Positions 6,419 through 13,685 of a stretch of 16,543 bases of DNA are shown here, one piece after another. A program made the translations under genes and the position numbers. How positions within the stretch are numbered: the first letter of the stretch is position 1; each line of letters begins with the position of its first letter. Origin of the DNA: RGIG7949 sp045628845 (GTDB taxonomy: Bacteria > Bacillota > Clostridia > Oscillospirales > Oscillospiraceae); assembly GCA_045628845.1 (NCBI GenBank), contig JAZQQE010000073.1, forward strand, positions 1-16,543. Reading direction: 5' to 3'. The notes beneath the pieces were generated by a model, which was given only the letters and a program-made list of their open reading frames with translations, did no database searches and was not told the DNA's origin.

Positions 6419-8443
6419 ATGATTTGTCCACACTGCGGAACTGATCTGCCCGACAACGCCAAATTCTGCGGCAGCTGCGGAAATTCCGTCACGCCGCCGG
6501 AGACGCGTGCCACGAGAAAAGCGCAGCAGAAAAAGAAATTCAATCCCTTGTTCGTGATAATCCCCGTTGCGGTCATCGTGATAGCCGCCGCCGTCATCGC
6601 GGGCATAAAGCTCTTCGGAGGCGATTCCGAAACGGCCCGGCCCGATAGCAGGCTCGATACGGCCGCGCAGTACATCGCGGACGGAGAGTATCAGAAGGCC
6701 GCCAACGCCTATGCCGAGCTGCTCAGCGAAAAGCCCGGAGACAAAGAGGGTTCGCTCGGCCTTGCGGAGGCTTATCTGAATCTGGGCAAATTCTCGAAGG
6801 CCGCGTCGGCCCTCGAGGAGCTTGGCATAGACGAGGACGACAAGCTGTTTGAGCGCTACGACAACCTGAACAAGGCCGCGAAGTTCGCGCCCGAGCTCGA
6901 CAGCGTGGATGCCTCCGGATTCCCGAAGGTCGTCCTGAACTTCACGTGCGGAGACAAGCTCACACCGAGCATCGGCCTTGAAGATAACGGCGCCGCGAAA
7001 GACGCCGAAATAGAATTCACGGATGACAATCACTTTACCGTCACCTATACGGCGGATGGCGAAGCGGGCACCAGACCCGAAAGCAGGACCGGCTCTGCGG
7101 AGCTCGGCTTCCTCGGCTTCAATACGGAGTTCGATGTCGAGTACGATACTCCTGTCCTGCGCGATGCGCTCATAAAGCTCGTAAGCACCGACGTAAGCGA
7201 GTATCCGAAGGTCAAGTGCTATTTCAGCGTGACCGACAAGCGCACCGGCGAGCCCATCGAGGGACTCGACCTCTCCTGCATGACCATAAAGGAGAGCATC
7301 GAGGGCGGAGAGTATCTCTACCGCGAGGTGGACTCCGTCGAGACGCTCAACGGGCACAGAGGCCTCAATATCAGCCTCGTAGCCGATAAGAGCGACAGCA
7401 TATCCTACGATGATATGCAGAAGATAAAGAACATCATGAGCGAGTTTACGGATAGCCTGAACTTCTCTGTGGGCGACAGGGCGGAGGTCATCGCGTTCGA
7501 CTCCATCGTGCAGCAGATGTGCGCCTTCACCTCTGAGCCCGCGCTGCTGAAAAACGGCATCCGCTCCATGTCCACCGACGGCTTGACCGCCTTCTACGAC
7601 GCCGTCCACGACGGCATCGCGCACGCCTCACTGCAGGGCGGCGCGCGCTGCGTCATCGCCTTTACCGACGGCATAGACAACCGCAGCCGCTTCTCCGAGT
7701 ACGACGTCATAAACTACTCGCTGACGCAGCAGGTGCCCGTGTACATCATCGGCGTCGGCTACTCCGTCGAGGAACAGACACTCCGTTACGTTGCCGAGGA
7801 GACGGGAGGACGCTACTGGTTCATCGATGACCTGTATGACCTCACGGTTATTTTCAACCAGATATATTCCGAGCAGATGGACTACTACGAGGTCTGCTAT
7901 GAGAGCAGCGCCGGCCCCGACTGCTACGCGCCGAGAAAGATATGCATAGACATCTCCGGCGGAGGCTGCAAAGGAAGCAGCGAGCAGAGCTTCACCCCCG
8001 TATATTCCGTTCCCACCGGACAGACGCACGCCTCGAGGTATCTCGCCTTCAGAGAGAGCCTGACATGGGAAGAGGCCGCCGCCCGCTGCGAGCAGCTCGG
8101 AGGCCACCTCGCGACCGTGACGAGCTCGACCGAGGAGGACGAGATCATCGCGCTCCTCGAAAAAGAGGACATCAAGTATTGCTGGCTCGGCGGCTACACG
8201 TCCTACGACGATTACGGAAACGTATTCGGCCACTGGGTGACGGGCGAGACGTTCGGCTACTCCGCGTGGAGCGGCAGCGAGCCCTCACGTGTAGACCAGG
8301 ACGGCACGGACGAGTGGTACGTCATGCTCTGGAACGTGCCGAGCCTCAACGGCTGGTACTGGAACGACCAACGCAACGACCCCGTCGCCGCCGTACCCTA
8401 CATGGAGAGCGGCATGGGCTTTGTCTGCGAATTTGAAAACTGA
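6419..8443 (+). CDS. Membrane-anchored mosaic: zinc ribbon, membrane helix, TPR-like, vWA and C-type lectin domains
   Basis: A 674-residue protein with clear modules. Residues 3-21 are a zinc ribbon (CPHCG and CGSCG). A Lys-rich stretch and a single hydrophobic helix (about 43-66) follow, so the ribbon should stay inside and the rest outside. Residues ~79-150 look like TPR repeats (YQKAANAYAELL, FSKAASALEELG). Residues ~315-500 are a von Willebrand A domain with a full metal site: Asp323-x-Ser325-x-Ser327, Thr390 and Asp417. Residues ~538-674 are a C-type lectin-like domain (WEEAAARCEQLGGHLATVTS, YCWLGGY, NGWYWND, GFVCEFE). It probably binds a protein or glycan ligand at the surface. AGGAG is seven bases before the ATG. 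The GH3 gene follows 15 bases later, so the two are probably translated from one message. Confidence 0.87.
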   Translation: MICPHCGTDLPDNAKFCGSCGNSVTPPETRATRKAQQKKKFNPLFVIIPVAVIVIAAAVIAGIKLFGGDSETARPDSRLDTAAQYIADGEYQKAANAYAELLSEKPGDKEGSLGLAEAYLNLGKFSKAASALEELGIDEDDKLFERYDNLNKAAKFAPELDSVDASGFPKVVLNFTCGDKLTPSIGLEDNGAAKDAEIEFTDDNHFTVTYTADGEAGTRPESRTGSAELGFLGFNTEFDVEYDTPVLRDALIKLVSTDVSEYPKVKCYFSVTDKRTGEPIEGLDLSCMTIKESIEGGEYLYREVDSVETLNGHRGLNISLVADKSDSISYDDMQKIKNIMSEFTDSLNFSVGDRAEVIAFDSIVQQMCAFTSEPALLKNGIRSMSTDGLTAFYDAVHDGIAHASLQGGARCVIAFTDGIDNRSRFSEYDVINYSLTQQVPVYIIGVGYSVEEQTLRYVAEETGGRYWFIDDLYDLTVIFNQIYSEQMDYYEVCYESSAGPDCYAPRKICIDISGGGCKGSSEQSFTPVYSVPTGQTHASRYLAFRESLTWEEAAARCEQLGGHLATVTSSTEEDEIIALLEKEDIKYCWLGGYTSYDDYGNVFGHWVTGETFGYSAWSGSEPSRVDQDGTDEWYVMLWNVPSLNGWYWNDQRNDPVAAVPYMESGMGFVCEFEN

Positions 8444-8458
8444 CGGAGAAAGAATACT

Positions 8459-9754
8459 GTGGGAAAACACGAAAAGAAACGCGAAAAGAAAAAAGTAAAT
8501 ATCGTCGTGCCGATAGCGATAATCGCGGCGATAGCGATAGTGGCGGCGGTGTGGTTCATTACGAAGCCCGCGCCGAAGCCCGAACCGGAGCTGACTCCCA
8601 CTGCTGAGCTCACGCCGGAGCCCACTCCCGAGCCGACACCGGAGCCCACGCCTGAGCCTACTCCCGAGCCGACGCCGGAGCCTACCCCCGAGCCCACTCC
8701 CGAGCCCGAGCCGCTCTATCCCGACCTCGCCTATACGATACTTGACGGCATGACCCTCCGCGAGAAGATATGCCAGCTCATCATCGTCCGCCCGAGCGAC
8801 ATCACGGGTGTCGCGACGGTCACGGCCGGGGGCGAAATGACGCGCGAGGCGCTCGAAAAGTACCCTGTCGGCGGCTTCCTCTACAATACCTCCAACATGG
8901 TATCCAAGGATCAGGTCAGGACGATGCTCTCCAATACGCAGGGCTTCGTGAAGATCCCGATGATATTCTGCTGTGACGAGGAGGGCGGGCGCGTGACCCG
9001 TCTCATGCACACCGTCGGAACGACGCCCATCCGCGCCATGCTCGATTATCAGCACGACGGGCCGAAAAAGGCGCAGTCCAACGCCGCGACGATAGCCTCC
9101 GACATGAGTGATCTCGGCTTCAACCTCGACCTCGCGCCCGTTGCCGACGTCTGGTCGAATCCCGAAAACACCGATATCGGTGACAGAGCGTTTAGCGAGG
9201 ACTTCGTCACCGCCGCCGAGCTCGTCGCCGCCGCGGTGGAGGGCTTCCACGATGGAGGCGTCGGCTGCACGCTCAAGCACTTCCCCGGCCACGGAGACAC
9301 CTCCGCCGACACGCACTACGGCTCCGCCTATATCTACAAGACGCTCGACGATCTTCGTGAGCATGAGCTCAAGCCCTTCCAGGCCGGCATCGACGCCGGA
9401 GCGGACGCCGTCATGATGGGTCACCTCATCATCAAGGAGGTCTGCGACGAGCCCGCGCTGTTCAGCTACGATATCGTCACCGGGCTCCTGCGTGAGGAAA
9501 TGGGCTTCAACGGCGTCGTCATGACGGACGCGCTCGAGATGCAGGCGCTCACCGATCATTACGGCGAGGAGGAGATAGCGGTCAAGTCGATAGCCGCGGG
9601 CGTCGACCTGCTGCTCTGCCCGTCCACTCCCTCGAAGTCGATAGATGCGCTCACCGCCGCAGTTGAAAACGGCACTCTTTCCGAGGAGCGCATAAACGAA
9701 AGCGTCCTGCGCATACTCACTCTGAAAATAAACCGCGGCATGATCGAAGGATAA
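8459..9754 (+). CDS. Membrane-anchored GH3 family beta-N-acetylhexosaminidase-like (NagZ-like) glycosidase
   Basis: A 431-residue cell-surface glycoside hydrolase family 3 enzyme. Residues 1-12 are Lys-rich, residues 13-34 form an uncleaved membrane helix without a lipobox, residues 36-85 are a Pro-Glu stalk, and the rest is the catalytic barrel. The NagZ-type signature is present: DEEGGRV (173-179), KHFPGHGDT (273-281) with the Asp284-Thr-His286 general acid-base dyad, and the likely nucleophile Asp357 in MTDALEM. NagZ-type enzymes remove N-acetylglucosamine from muropeptides or glycans, so peptidoglycan recycling or glycan trimming outside the membrane is likely. The start is a GTG preceded by GGAGAAAG; the first in-frame ATG is about residue 98, inside the catalytic domain. 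It lies 15 bases after the lectin-domain gene and ends at a strong terminator. Confidence 0.93.
   Translation: MGKHEKKREKKKVNIVVPIAIIAAIAIVAAVWFITKPAPKPEPELTPTAELTPEPTPEPTPEPTPEPTPEPTPEPTPEPTPEPEPLYPDLAYTILDGMTLREKICQLIIVRPSDITGVATVTAGGEMTREALEKYPVGGFLYNTSNMVSKDQVRTMLSNTQGFVKIPMIFCCDEEGGRVTRLMHTVGTTPIRAMLDYQHDGPKKAQSNAATIASDMSDLGFNLDLAPVADVWSNPENTDIGDRAFSEDFVTAAELVAAAVEGFHDGGVGCTLKHFPGHGDTSADTHYGSAYIYKTLDDLREHELKPFQAGIDAGADAVMMGHLIIKEVCDEPALFSYDIVTGLLREEMGFNGVVMTDALEMQALTDHYGEEEIAVKSIAAGVDLLLCPSTPSKSIDALTAAVENGTLSEERINESVLRILTLKINRGMIEG
8612..8707 (+). repeat. Tandem 12-base repeat coding for eight Thr-Pro-Glu-Pro units
   Basis: Eight consecutive copies of a unit of the form ACN CCN GAG CCN encode residues 52-83 of the GH3 protein. 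Glu is always GAG, while the third bases of the Thr and Pro codons vary between copies. The stalk should be extended and hold the enzyme away from the membrane, and the array may vary in copy number between strains. Confidence 0.9.
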
Positions 9755-9768
9755 GTATAAAAGCAGAC

Positions 9769-9805
9769 CCGGGACAGAAGTGAAAGCTTCTGTCCCGGTT
9801 TTTTT
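9769..9805 (+). terminator. Rho-independent terminator after the GH3 gene (repeat copy 1)
   Basis: CCGGGACAGAAG (9769-9780) and CTTCTGTCCCGG (9787-9798) form a perfect 12-bp stem with the loop TGAAAG, followed by seven T. A near-identical hairpin lies at 11690-11727 beyond the next gene. Confidence 0.92.
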
Positions 9806-9869
9806 GCCGCTTCGGCAGGAAAAGATCCTTTAAATGCCTGTCCGGGAGCCGGAGACGGCTTTTCTCTCG

Positions 9870-9898
9870 TTGCGCGCGGTGTGCCGACATGATATAAT
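9870..9898 (+). promoter_or_regulatory. Sigma-A promoter of the lipoprotein gene
   Basis: TTGCGC (9870-9875), 17 bases, then a perfect TATAAT (9893-9898). The predicted transcript starts near 9905, which excludes the upstream in-frame ATG at 9834 and supports the TTG start at 9924. Confidence 0.8.
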
Positions 9899-9923
9899 AC
9901 TCCGCGAAAGGAGATGTAGCTCT

Positions 9924-11600
9924 TTGAAAAGGATAATCTGCATCATCTGCGCTCTCGCGCTCGTCCTGTCGCTCTCCGCCTGCGGGAAGATAGGCGGGCT
10001 TCTCAAGCCCGGTACAGAGCCGACGGACGCTCCCGGGACCGCGGAGCCCACTCCGAGGCCGACGAAAACTCCCGAGCCCACCTCCGAGCCTGCTCCGGAG
10101 CCGACGCCCGAGCCCACACCCGAGCCGCCCGCTGTGCAGGATGCTCCGTTCATCGAGCGCGTCTGCGGTACCTACGTGCGAAATGAGGGCACGGAGGACG
10201 AGGAAAAGGTCGAGATATACACGGTCAACGGACTGCTTATGGCCGAATTCGCCGACGAATGGTCTTATCGGGGCGAGGAATACTATCCCGCCTCCGACAC
10301 CGAACTCTGCGGCACGGGTGATTCCATGTGGGTGACGGCCCTGCCTTACGACGGGAACAGCTTTGCCGGAACGTATTCCGGGCGTGCCTTCCCGCGCTGC
10401 CTGACTCTGACGGAGCAGGGGATAGAGCTCTCCTCCGACGCGGACGATCCCGTCAAATATACACGCACGGACGTTCCCATCGAGGACGGTTCCGAGTCAT
10501 TCGGCTATGCAGAGCCGCAGAAGGTGCCGGAGGACGCTCCGTCCGGCGAGTGGTGCGGGACGTACTATGACGACAACTATGACTACCACACGCTCTACGT
10601 GATGCTCGACGGGGAGGGCTCGGCCGTCATCAGCGACCGTGTCAGCGGCGACATCCCGCACGTCATGAAGGGCGTCTACTCCGCAGAGCCAGACGGTGAC
10701 GGCATATATGACATCAACTGCATCCTGACCGAGCGCGCGAATTACAAGATGCCGTGGGAGTGCTCGTTCAGCCTCTCCGACGAGGGGCTCTCCCTGTTTT
10801 TCGTTCCCATTGACGAGTACGTGACCTCCATCCCGGAGGGCTACGGCGTCTCGCTCTATCCCTGCACCGAGCGCAAGGTCGTAGGCGAGCCCTTCGTCAG
10901 GCAGCTCAACGATACCCTCACCTGCGACGTCAACGGCGACGGGCGCAAAGAGAAGGTCACGATAGCGTATGAGTACGATGACGACGGTTGGATAACCTGC
11001 GTGACCGTCGGAGTCAACGGGATCGGAACGACCGTGAATATAGGCGCATGGGATGCCACGGCGTACCTCATGTATACCGGCATCGACGGCACCAACAGCG
11101 TTTACGTCGACTTTGCAGTCGAGGGCGAATACCACGATATAGTCATATATACTCTCTCGGGAAGCAGCGCGCTGTTTGCGGGCGAGTTCTACGGCAGATT
11201 TGCCGAAGAACCTGACGATCCGTGCTGTTTTGAGCTTTCCTCCGTCTGTCAGCTGCTCAGCACCATGACCTGCACCGGGAGCTACCGCGTCGGCCCGTGC
11301 GGCCTGCCGCTTGCCCTCGATACGATGTCCGACGCGCAGAGCGGGGCCGTCCTTACCGCGAAGTCGGATTACGATACGTGGATGGTAGACATGAACTCCG
11401 GAGAACTGCTCGGGTACGGAACGATAGCCGCCGGCACGGAGCTTTCCGTATATGCCTGCGATAACGTGAGTGCCGTTGACCTGATAGACGGCAGCGGTGA
11501 TCTGTTCCGCGTCTGGGTCTACTCGTCCGATGGCTGGCCGCAGTACATAGACGGCACGGAAACGACGGACCTCTTCGACGGGATATTCTTCGCGGAATAA
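9924..11600 (+). CDS. Lipoprotein of unknown function with Pro-Glu stalk
   Basis: I do not recognise the family. From the TTG start the protein has 558 residues. A Lys-Arg start, a hydrophobic stretch and the lipobox LSLSAC give lipidation at Cys20, with Gly at +2, so it should be anchored on the outer face of the membrane. A Thr-Pro-Glu-Pro-rich stalk (about residues 33-69) resembles that of the preceding GH3 protein. The rest looks extracellular: rich in Asp, Tyr and Gly, with two regions resembling each other in tone (FIERVCGTYVRNEG and SGEWCGTYYDDNYD). DVNGDGRKE (residues 335-343) resembles an EF-hand-like calcium loop of FG-GAP or dockerin type. AAAGGAGA lies nine bases before TTG, and a separate promoter drives the gene. 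A binding or sensor role at the surface is only a guess. Confidence 0.8.
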   Translation: MKRIICIICALALVLSLSACGKIGGLLKPGTEPTDAPGTAEPTPRPTKTPEPTSEPAPEPTPEPTPEPPAVQDAPFIERVCGTYVRNEGTEDEEKVEIYTVNGLLMAEFADEWSYRGEEYYPASDTELCGTGDSMWVTALPYDGNSFAGTYSGRAFPRCLTLTEQGIELSSDADDPVKYTRTDVPIEDGSESFGYAEPQKVPEDAPSGEWCGTYYDDNYDYHTLYVMLDGEGSAVISDRVSGDIPHVMKGVYSAEPDGDGIYDINCILTERANYKMPWECSFSLSDEGLSLFFVPIDEYVTSIPEGYGVSLYPCTERKVVGEPFVRQLNDTLTCDVNGDGRKEKVTIAYEYDDDGWITCVTVGVNGIGTTVNIGAWDATAYLMYTGIDGTNSVYVDFAVEGEYHDIVIYTLSGSSALFAGEFYGRFAEEPDDPCCFELSSVCQLLSTMTCTGSYRVGPCGLPLALDTMSDAQSGAVLTAKSDYDTWMVDMNSGELLGYGTIAAGTELSVYACDNVSAVDLIDGSGDLFRVWVYSSDGWPQYIDGTETTDLFDGIFFAE

Positions 11601-11689
11601 GCCTTAATTTAAAGAACAAACCGGGCACGCTGTTTTGGGACAGCCATCTAAGGATTTTTTCTTGCCGGAACAGCAAAAAACAATATAAA

Positions 11690-11727
11690 AAGCCCGGGAC
11701 AGAAGCGAAAACTTCTATCCCGGGTTT
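11690..11727. terminator. Bidirectional terminator (repeat copy 2)
   Basis: CCCGGGACAGAAG (11693-11705) pairs with CTTCTATCCCGGG (11712-11724), with one C-A mismatch and the loop CGAAAA; outer A-T pairs extend the stem. On the plus strand the tail is TTTACTGTTT. On the minus strand it is CTTTTTATATTGTTTTTT, a better T-tract, so it may end both the lipoprotein transcript and the minus-strand cluster. Confidence 0.7.
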
Positions 11728-11782
11728 ACTGTTTCTATGAGTAATGACTTGCTTCGCAAGAGATTTCAAAGGTTTTTTGCCT

Positions 11783-11837
11783 ATTTCCGTTTTCTCGCTC
11801 GACGTATCGGCATACGCCTTCGCTCAGAAACGGAAAT
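11783..11837. repeat. Long imperfect inverted repeat
   Basis: Perfect outer arms ATTTCCGTTT (11783-11792) and AAACGGAAAT (11828-11837) enclose a partly matching middle and an inner hairpin CGTAT-CGGC-ATACG. The whole folds into a stem of about 55 bases with an internal loop. It has no T-tract on either side, so it is not an ordinary terminator. Confidence 0.6.
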
Positions 11838-11890
11838 TCCGCCTGCGCCTCTCTCCTTATCTGTCTGTCCCTTTTGGCTTGTCGCTTTTT

Positions 11891-12547
11891 TTATTCAAGT
11901 TCTTCTGCGAGATCTATGATGCGCAGCTCCGCGTCCCCGCAGCCGCCCTCGGCGCAGAGCGCGGCGGCGCAGCCCGGGATATCCGTGAACTCGCGGAAGC
12001 CGAACGACCGCCCCTCCGGCGGCGGCTCGACCCGTATCTCCGGGGAGAACACGACGCGGAAATCGCCGGGGAGCAGGTTCATGCCGAGCCCCGTCGCCTT
12101 CATGTAGCTCTCCTTGATGGTCCAGCAGCGGAAAAACAGCGTCAGCGGGTCGGGGCTCGCGGATATCTCCGCGAACTCCGCGGGGTCGAAAAAGCGCTCG
12201 GCGACCTTCAGCCCGACGGGGCGCATCAGCTCGACGTCGCACCCGACCTCGCGGTCAGCTACGGTGCAGAGCGCCCAGCCGCCCGAATGTGCGAGGCTGA
12301 AAAACGTGCCGCCGCCCGCAAGATAGGGCTTGCCGTACTCTCCGTAGGTGAGCTCCGCATCCGCCGTGCCCGCGTCGCGCAGGCCCCTCCGGAGCAGGAC
12401 CTCCGCCGCGAGGGACATCGTCTTGTCCTCGGCGTAGAGATATGCGTCCGCCTTCGCGCGGCGCGCAGGAGATGCAAACCCGTACGCCCGCTCATACAGC
12501 CTTTTCTCTTCGAGCGGCGCGGCGGACGCAGCGTACAGCGTCAGCAT
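11891..12547 (-). CDS. 4'-phosphopantetheinyl transferase, Sfp type
   Basis: A 218-residue enzyme that moves the phosphopantetheine arm of coenzyme A onto a serine of acyl or peptidyl carrier proteins. The Sfp/Gsp signatures are present: YGKPYL (71-76), FSLAHSGGWA (83-92), the magnesium-binding VGCDVE with Asp104 and Glu106, RFFDPAEF (118-125) and FRCWTIKESYMKATG with Trp142, Lys145 and Glu146. The length is close to that of Sfp. The start at 12547 follows GGGAGG by nine bases and overlaps the end of the DUF3783 gene by seven bases (ATGCTGA), so translation is likely coupled. No polyketide or non-ribosomal peptide genes lie in this window; the target carrier protein is elsewhere. Confidence 0.93.
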   Translation of the reverse strand: MLTLYAASAAPLEEKRLYERAYGFASPARRAKADAYLYAEDKTMSLAAEVLLRRGLRDAGTADAELTYGEYGKPYLAGGGTFFSLAHSGGWALCTVADREVGCDVELMRPVGLKVAERFFDPAEFAEISASPDPLTLFFRCWTIKESYMKATGLGMNLLPGDFRVVFSPEIRVEPPPEGRSFGFREFTDIPGCAAALCAEGGCGDAELRIIDLAEELE

Positions 12548-12945
12548 GGCCTTTTCCTCCCGACGCGGGCGCCGTTATGTACCGGCTTCCCGCCGCGGCG
12601 GAAGGCCTCCCTTTCTGCGCACAGCTCCCCGTAAAGCCGGAGCGGCGTCCATTCGGCGTTGTGCTCCGTCATCACGGCTTTCAGCGGCACTCCCGCAGCC
12701 TCCGGGCGTTTCAGAAAAATATCGAATTGCCTGCGGCTGAACGACGCCATGACGAGGAGCGGCTCGGTGAAGTCCCCCTCCGGCGAGGCGCAGGGCTCCG
12801 CGCTCCCGTCTGCTATCGCGCCGAGTCGGCAGCCGTAGAGCTCTCTGTCCACGGCTTTCAGGGATATCCCCATACCGCCGCAAACCGTTTTCAGCTTTGC
12901 GAGCTCGCTTTCCTTCACGTTGAAGGCGAGCACCGATGCAGCCAT
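12541..12945 (-). CDS. DUF3783 family protein
   Basis: A 134-residue protein of unknown function. It starts with a short beta-strand-like stretch (SVLAFNVKESELAKLKTVCG), then GISLKAVDRELYGCRLGAI, a central FTEPLLVMASFSRRQFDIFL and the late LKAVMTEHNAEWTPLRLYGEL. This order of motifs matches DUF3783 proteins common in clostridia, as far as I can judge from memory. There is no signal peptide or membrane segment. The last residues are Arg- and Lys-rich. GGAGGT lies seven bases before the ATG. The gene is 22 bases after the GNAT gene and overlaps the phosphopantetheinyl transferase gene by seven bases, a conserved-looking pairing worth comparing across genomes. Confidence 0.75.
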   Translation of the reverse strand: MAASVLAFNVKESELAKLKTVCGGMGISLKAVDRELYGCRLGAIADGSAEPCASPEGDFTEPLLVMASFSRRQFDIFLKRPEAAGVPLKAVMTEHNAEWTPLRLYGELCAEREAFRRGGKPVHNGARVGRKRPC

Positions 12946-12967
12946 TGTGTGACCTCCGATCTTCCCG

Positions 12968-13594
12968 TCAGCCGAGCTGGCCGGGGAGCTTCAGCTTCAC
13001 CTTCGCGGGGAAGCCCTTGTCGAATTCCTCGACCTCTTCGGCAGGCACGTAGTAGCCCTGCGGCGTGCGGTACGCTCCGGTGACGCCGGAGAGGTAGCCG
13101 GGCACGAGCTCTTTGCAGAGGAAGAACGACGTGTCGGCGTCCGCGGGCATGTCGTTATAGCGTATCCCGAAGTCGCGGGCGTAGCCGAAGCCGCTCTTGC
13201 CGTAAAAGCCGATATTGCCCTCGAAGAGCACCGCGCCGAAGCCCTGCTCCGCCGCCTTTTCGAGCGAATAGTCGAGCAGCCTCTTGCCGAAGCCGCGGCG
13301 TTTGAGGCCGGGCGTGACGCAGATGGGGCCCATCGTCAGGACGGGGACCTGCCCGCCTCCGTCAACGTCGATGACGGTCCTTACGAAAATGTTCTGTCCG
13401 ACGATGGCGCCGTCCCACTCCATGACGAAGTCGAGTTCCTTCACGAAGGCGGGGTCGTCCCGCAGGACGTGGAGCACGTAGTGCTCGCTGCACCCGGGGT
13501 GGTATACGTTCCAGAACGCCTCGCGGACGAGGTCCTCGACCGCGGCGTAGTCCTTCGGTCTTTCGGGGCGGAACGTGCATTTATCCGTATTCAC
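12968..13594 (-). CDS. GNAT family N-acetyltransferase (YhbS-like)
   Basis: A 208-residue acetyltransferase that would move an acetyl group from acetyl-CoA to an amine. The acetyl-CoA loop is LKRRGFGKRLLDYSL with Arg99, Arg100, Gly101 and Gly103, preceded by the strand VLTMGPICVTPG. FYGKSGFGYARDFGI is the usual end of the fold, and the arrangement is like YhbS (COG3153). The acceptor is unknown. The chosen start is GTG at 13594, preceded by AAGGAGAA; the open frame continues upstream to 13768 but that part is Arg/Trp/Ser-rich and does not look like a GNAT start. The 91-base gap upstream has small hairpins but no clear promoter. Confidence 0.88.
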   Translation of the reverse strand: MNTDKCTFRPERPKDYAAVEDLVREAFWNVYHPGCSEHYVLHVLRDDPAFVKELDFVMEWDGAIVGQNIFVRTVIDVDGGGQVPVLTMGPICVTPGLKRRGFGKRLLDYSLEKAAEQGFGAVLFEGNIGFYGKSGFGYARDFGIRYNDMPADADTSFFLCKELVPGYLSGVTGAYRTPQGYYVPAEEVEEFDKGFPAKVKLKLPGQLG

Positions 13595-13685
13595 TATAAT
13601 ATTTCTCCTTATATCGTGCGCCGCGGAGCGTTCACTCCCCGGCTTTTCCGGGTCGGTTTTCTCCCATGATGCCGACCACCATACC

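Larger units (their letters stand above)
11601..11890. other. Convergent intergenic region rich in hairpins
   Basis: This 290-base gap lies between the plus-strand lipoprotein gene and the minus-strand phosphopantetheinyl transferase gene and contains no convincing gene. It holds a small GCTGT/ACAGC hairpin (11629-11644), the repeated terminator at 11690-11727, a CTTGC-TTC-GCAAG hairpin (11749-11761) and a longer imperfect stem at 11783-11837. The word GGGACAG occurs at 11637-11643 and 11696-11702, and CTGTCCC at about 11865-11871. The base composition is clearly more AT-rich than in the neighbouring genes. Confidence 0.6.

Noticed and set aside
5174..7624. An 816-codon open frame on the minus strand opposite the aldo/keto reductase and lectin-domain genes
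   Set aside because: Its translation is Val-, Leu- and Asp-rich without domains, while the plus strand encodes well-conserved motifs in both genes. It results from the GC-rich third positions of the real genes.
6419..8443. C-type lectin domain as the target of a diversity-generating retroelement
   Set aside because: No reverse transcriptase or template repeat is seen in the window. The genome outside it could still hold one.
8398..8707. Possible CRISPR-like or minisatellite array at the repeats in the GH3 gene
   Set aside because: The units are 12 bases with no spacers, in frame and coding for a Pro-rich stalk; no cas genes are nearby.
8285..9559. A 424-codon minus-strand frame opposite the GH3 gene, including Gly-Ser-Gly-Val repeats
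   Set aside because: The repeats are the antisense of the Thr-Pro-Glu-Pro array, and the GH3 catalytic motifs on the plus strand are unmistakable.
11891..12547. Phosphopantetheinyl transferase as a marker of a natural-product gene cluster
   Set aside because: No polyketide synthase, peptide synthetase or carrier protein gene occurs in the window; the neighbours are unrelated.
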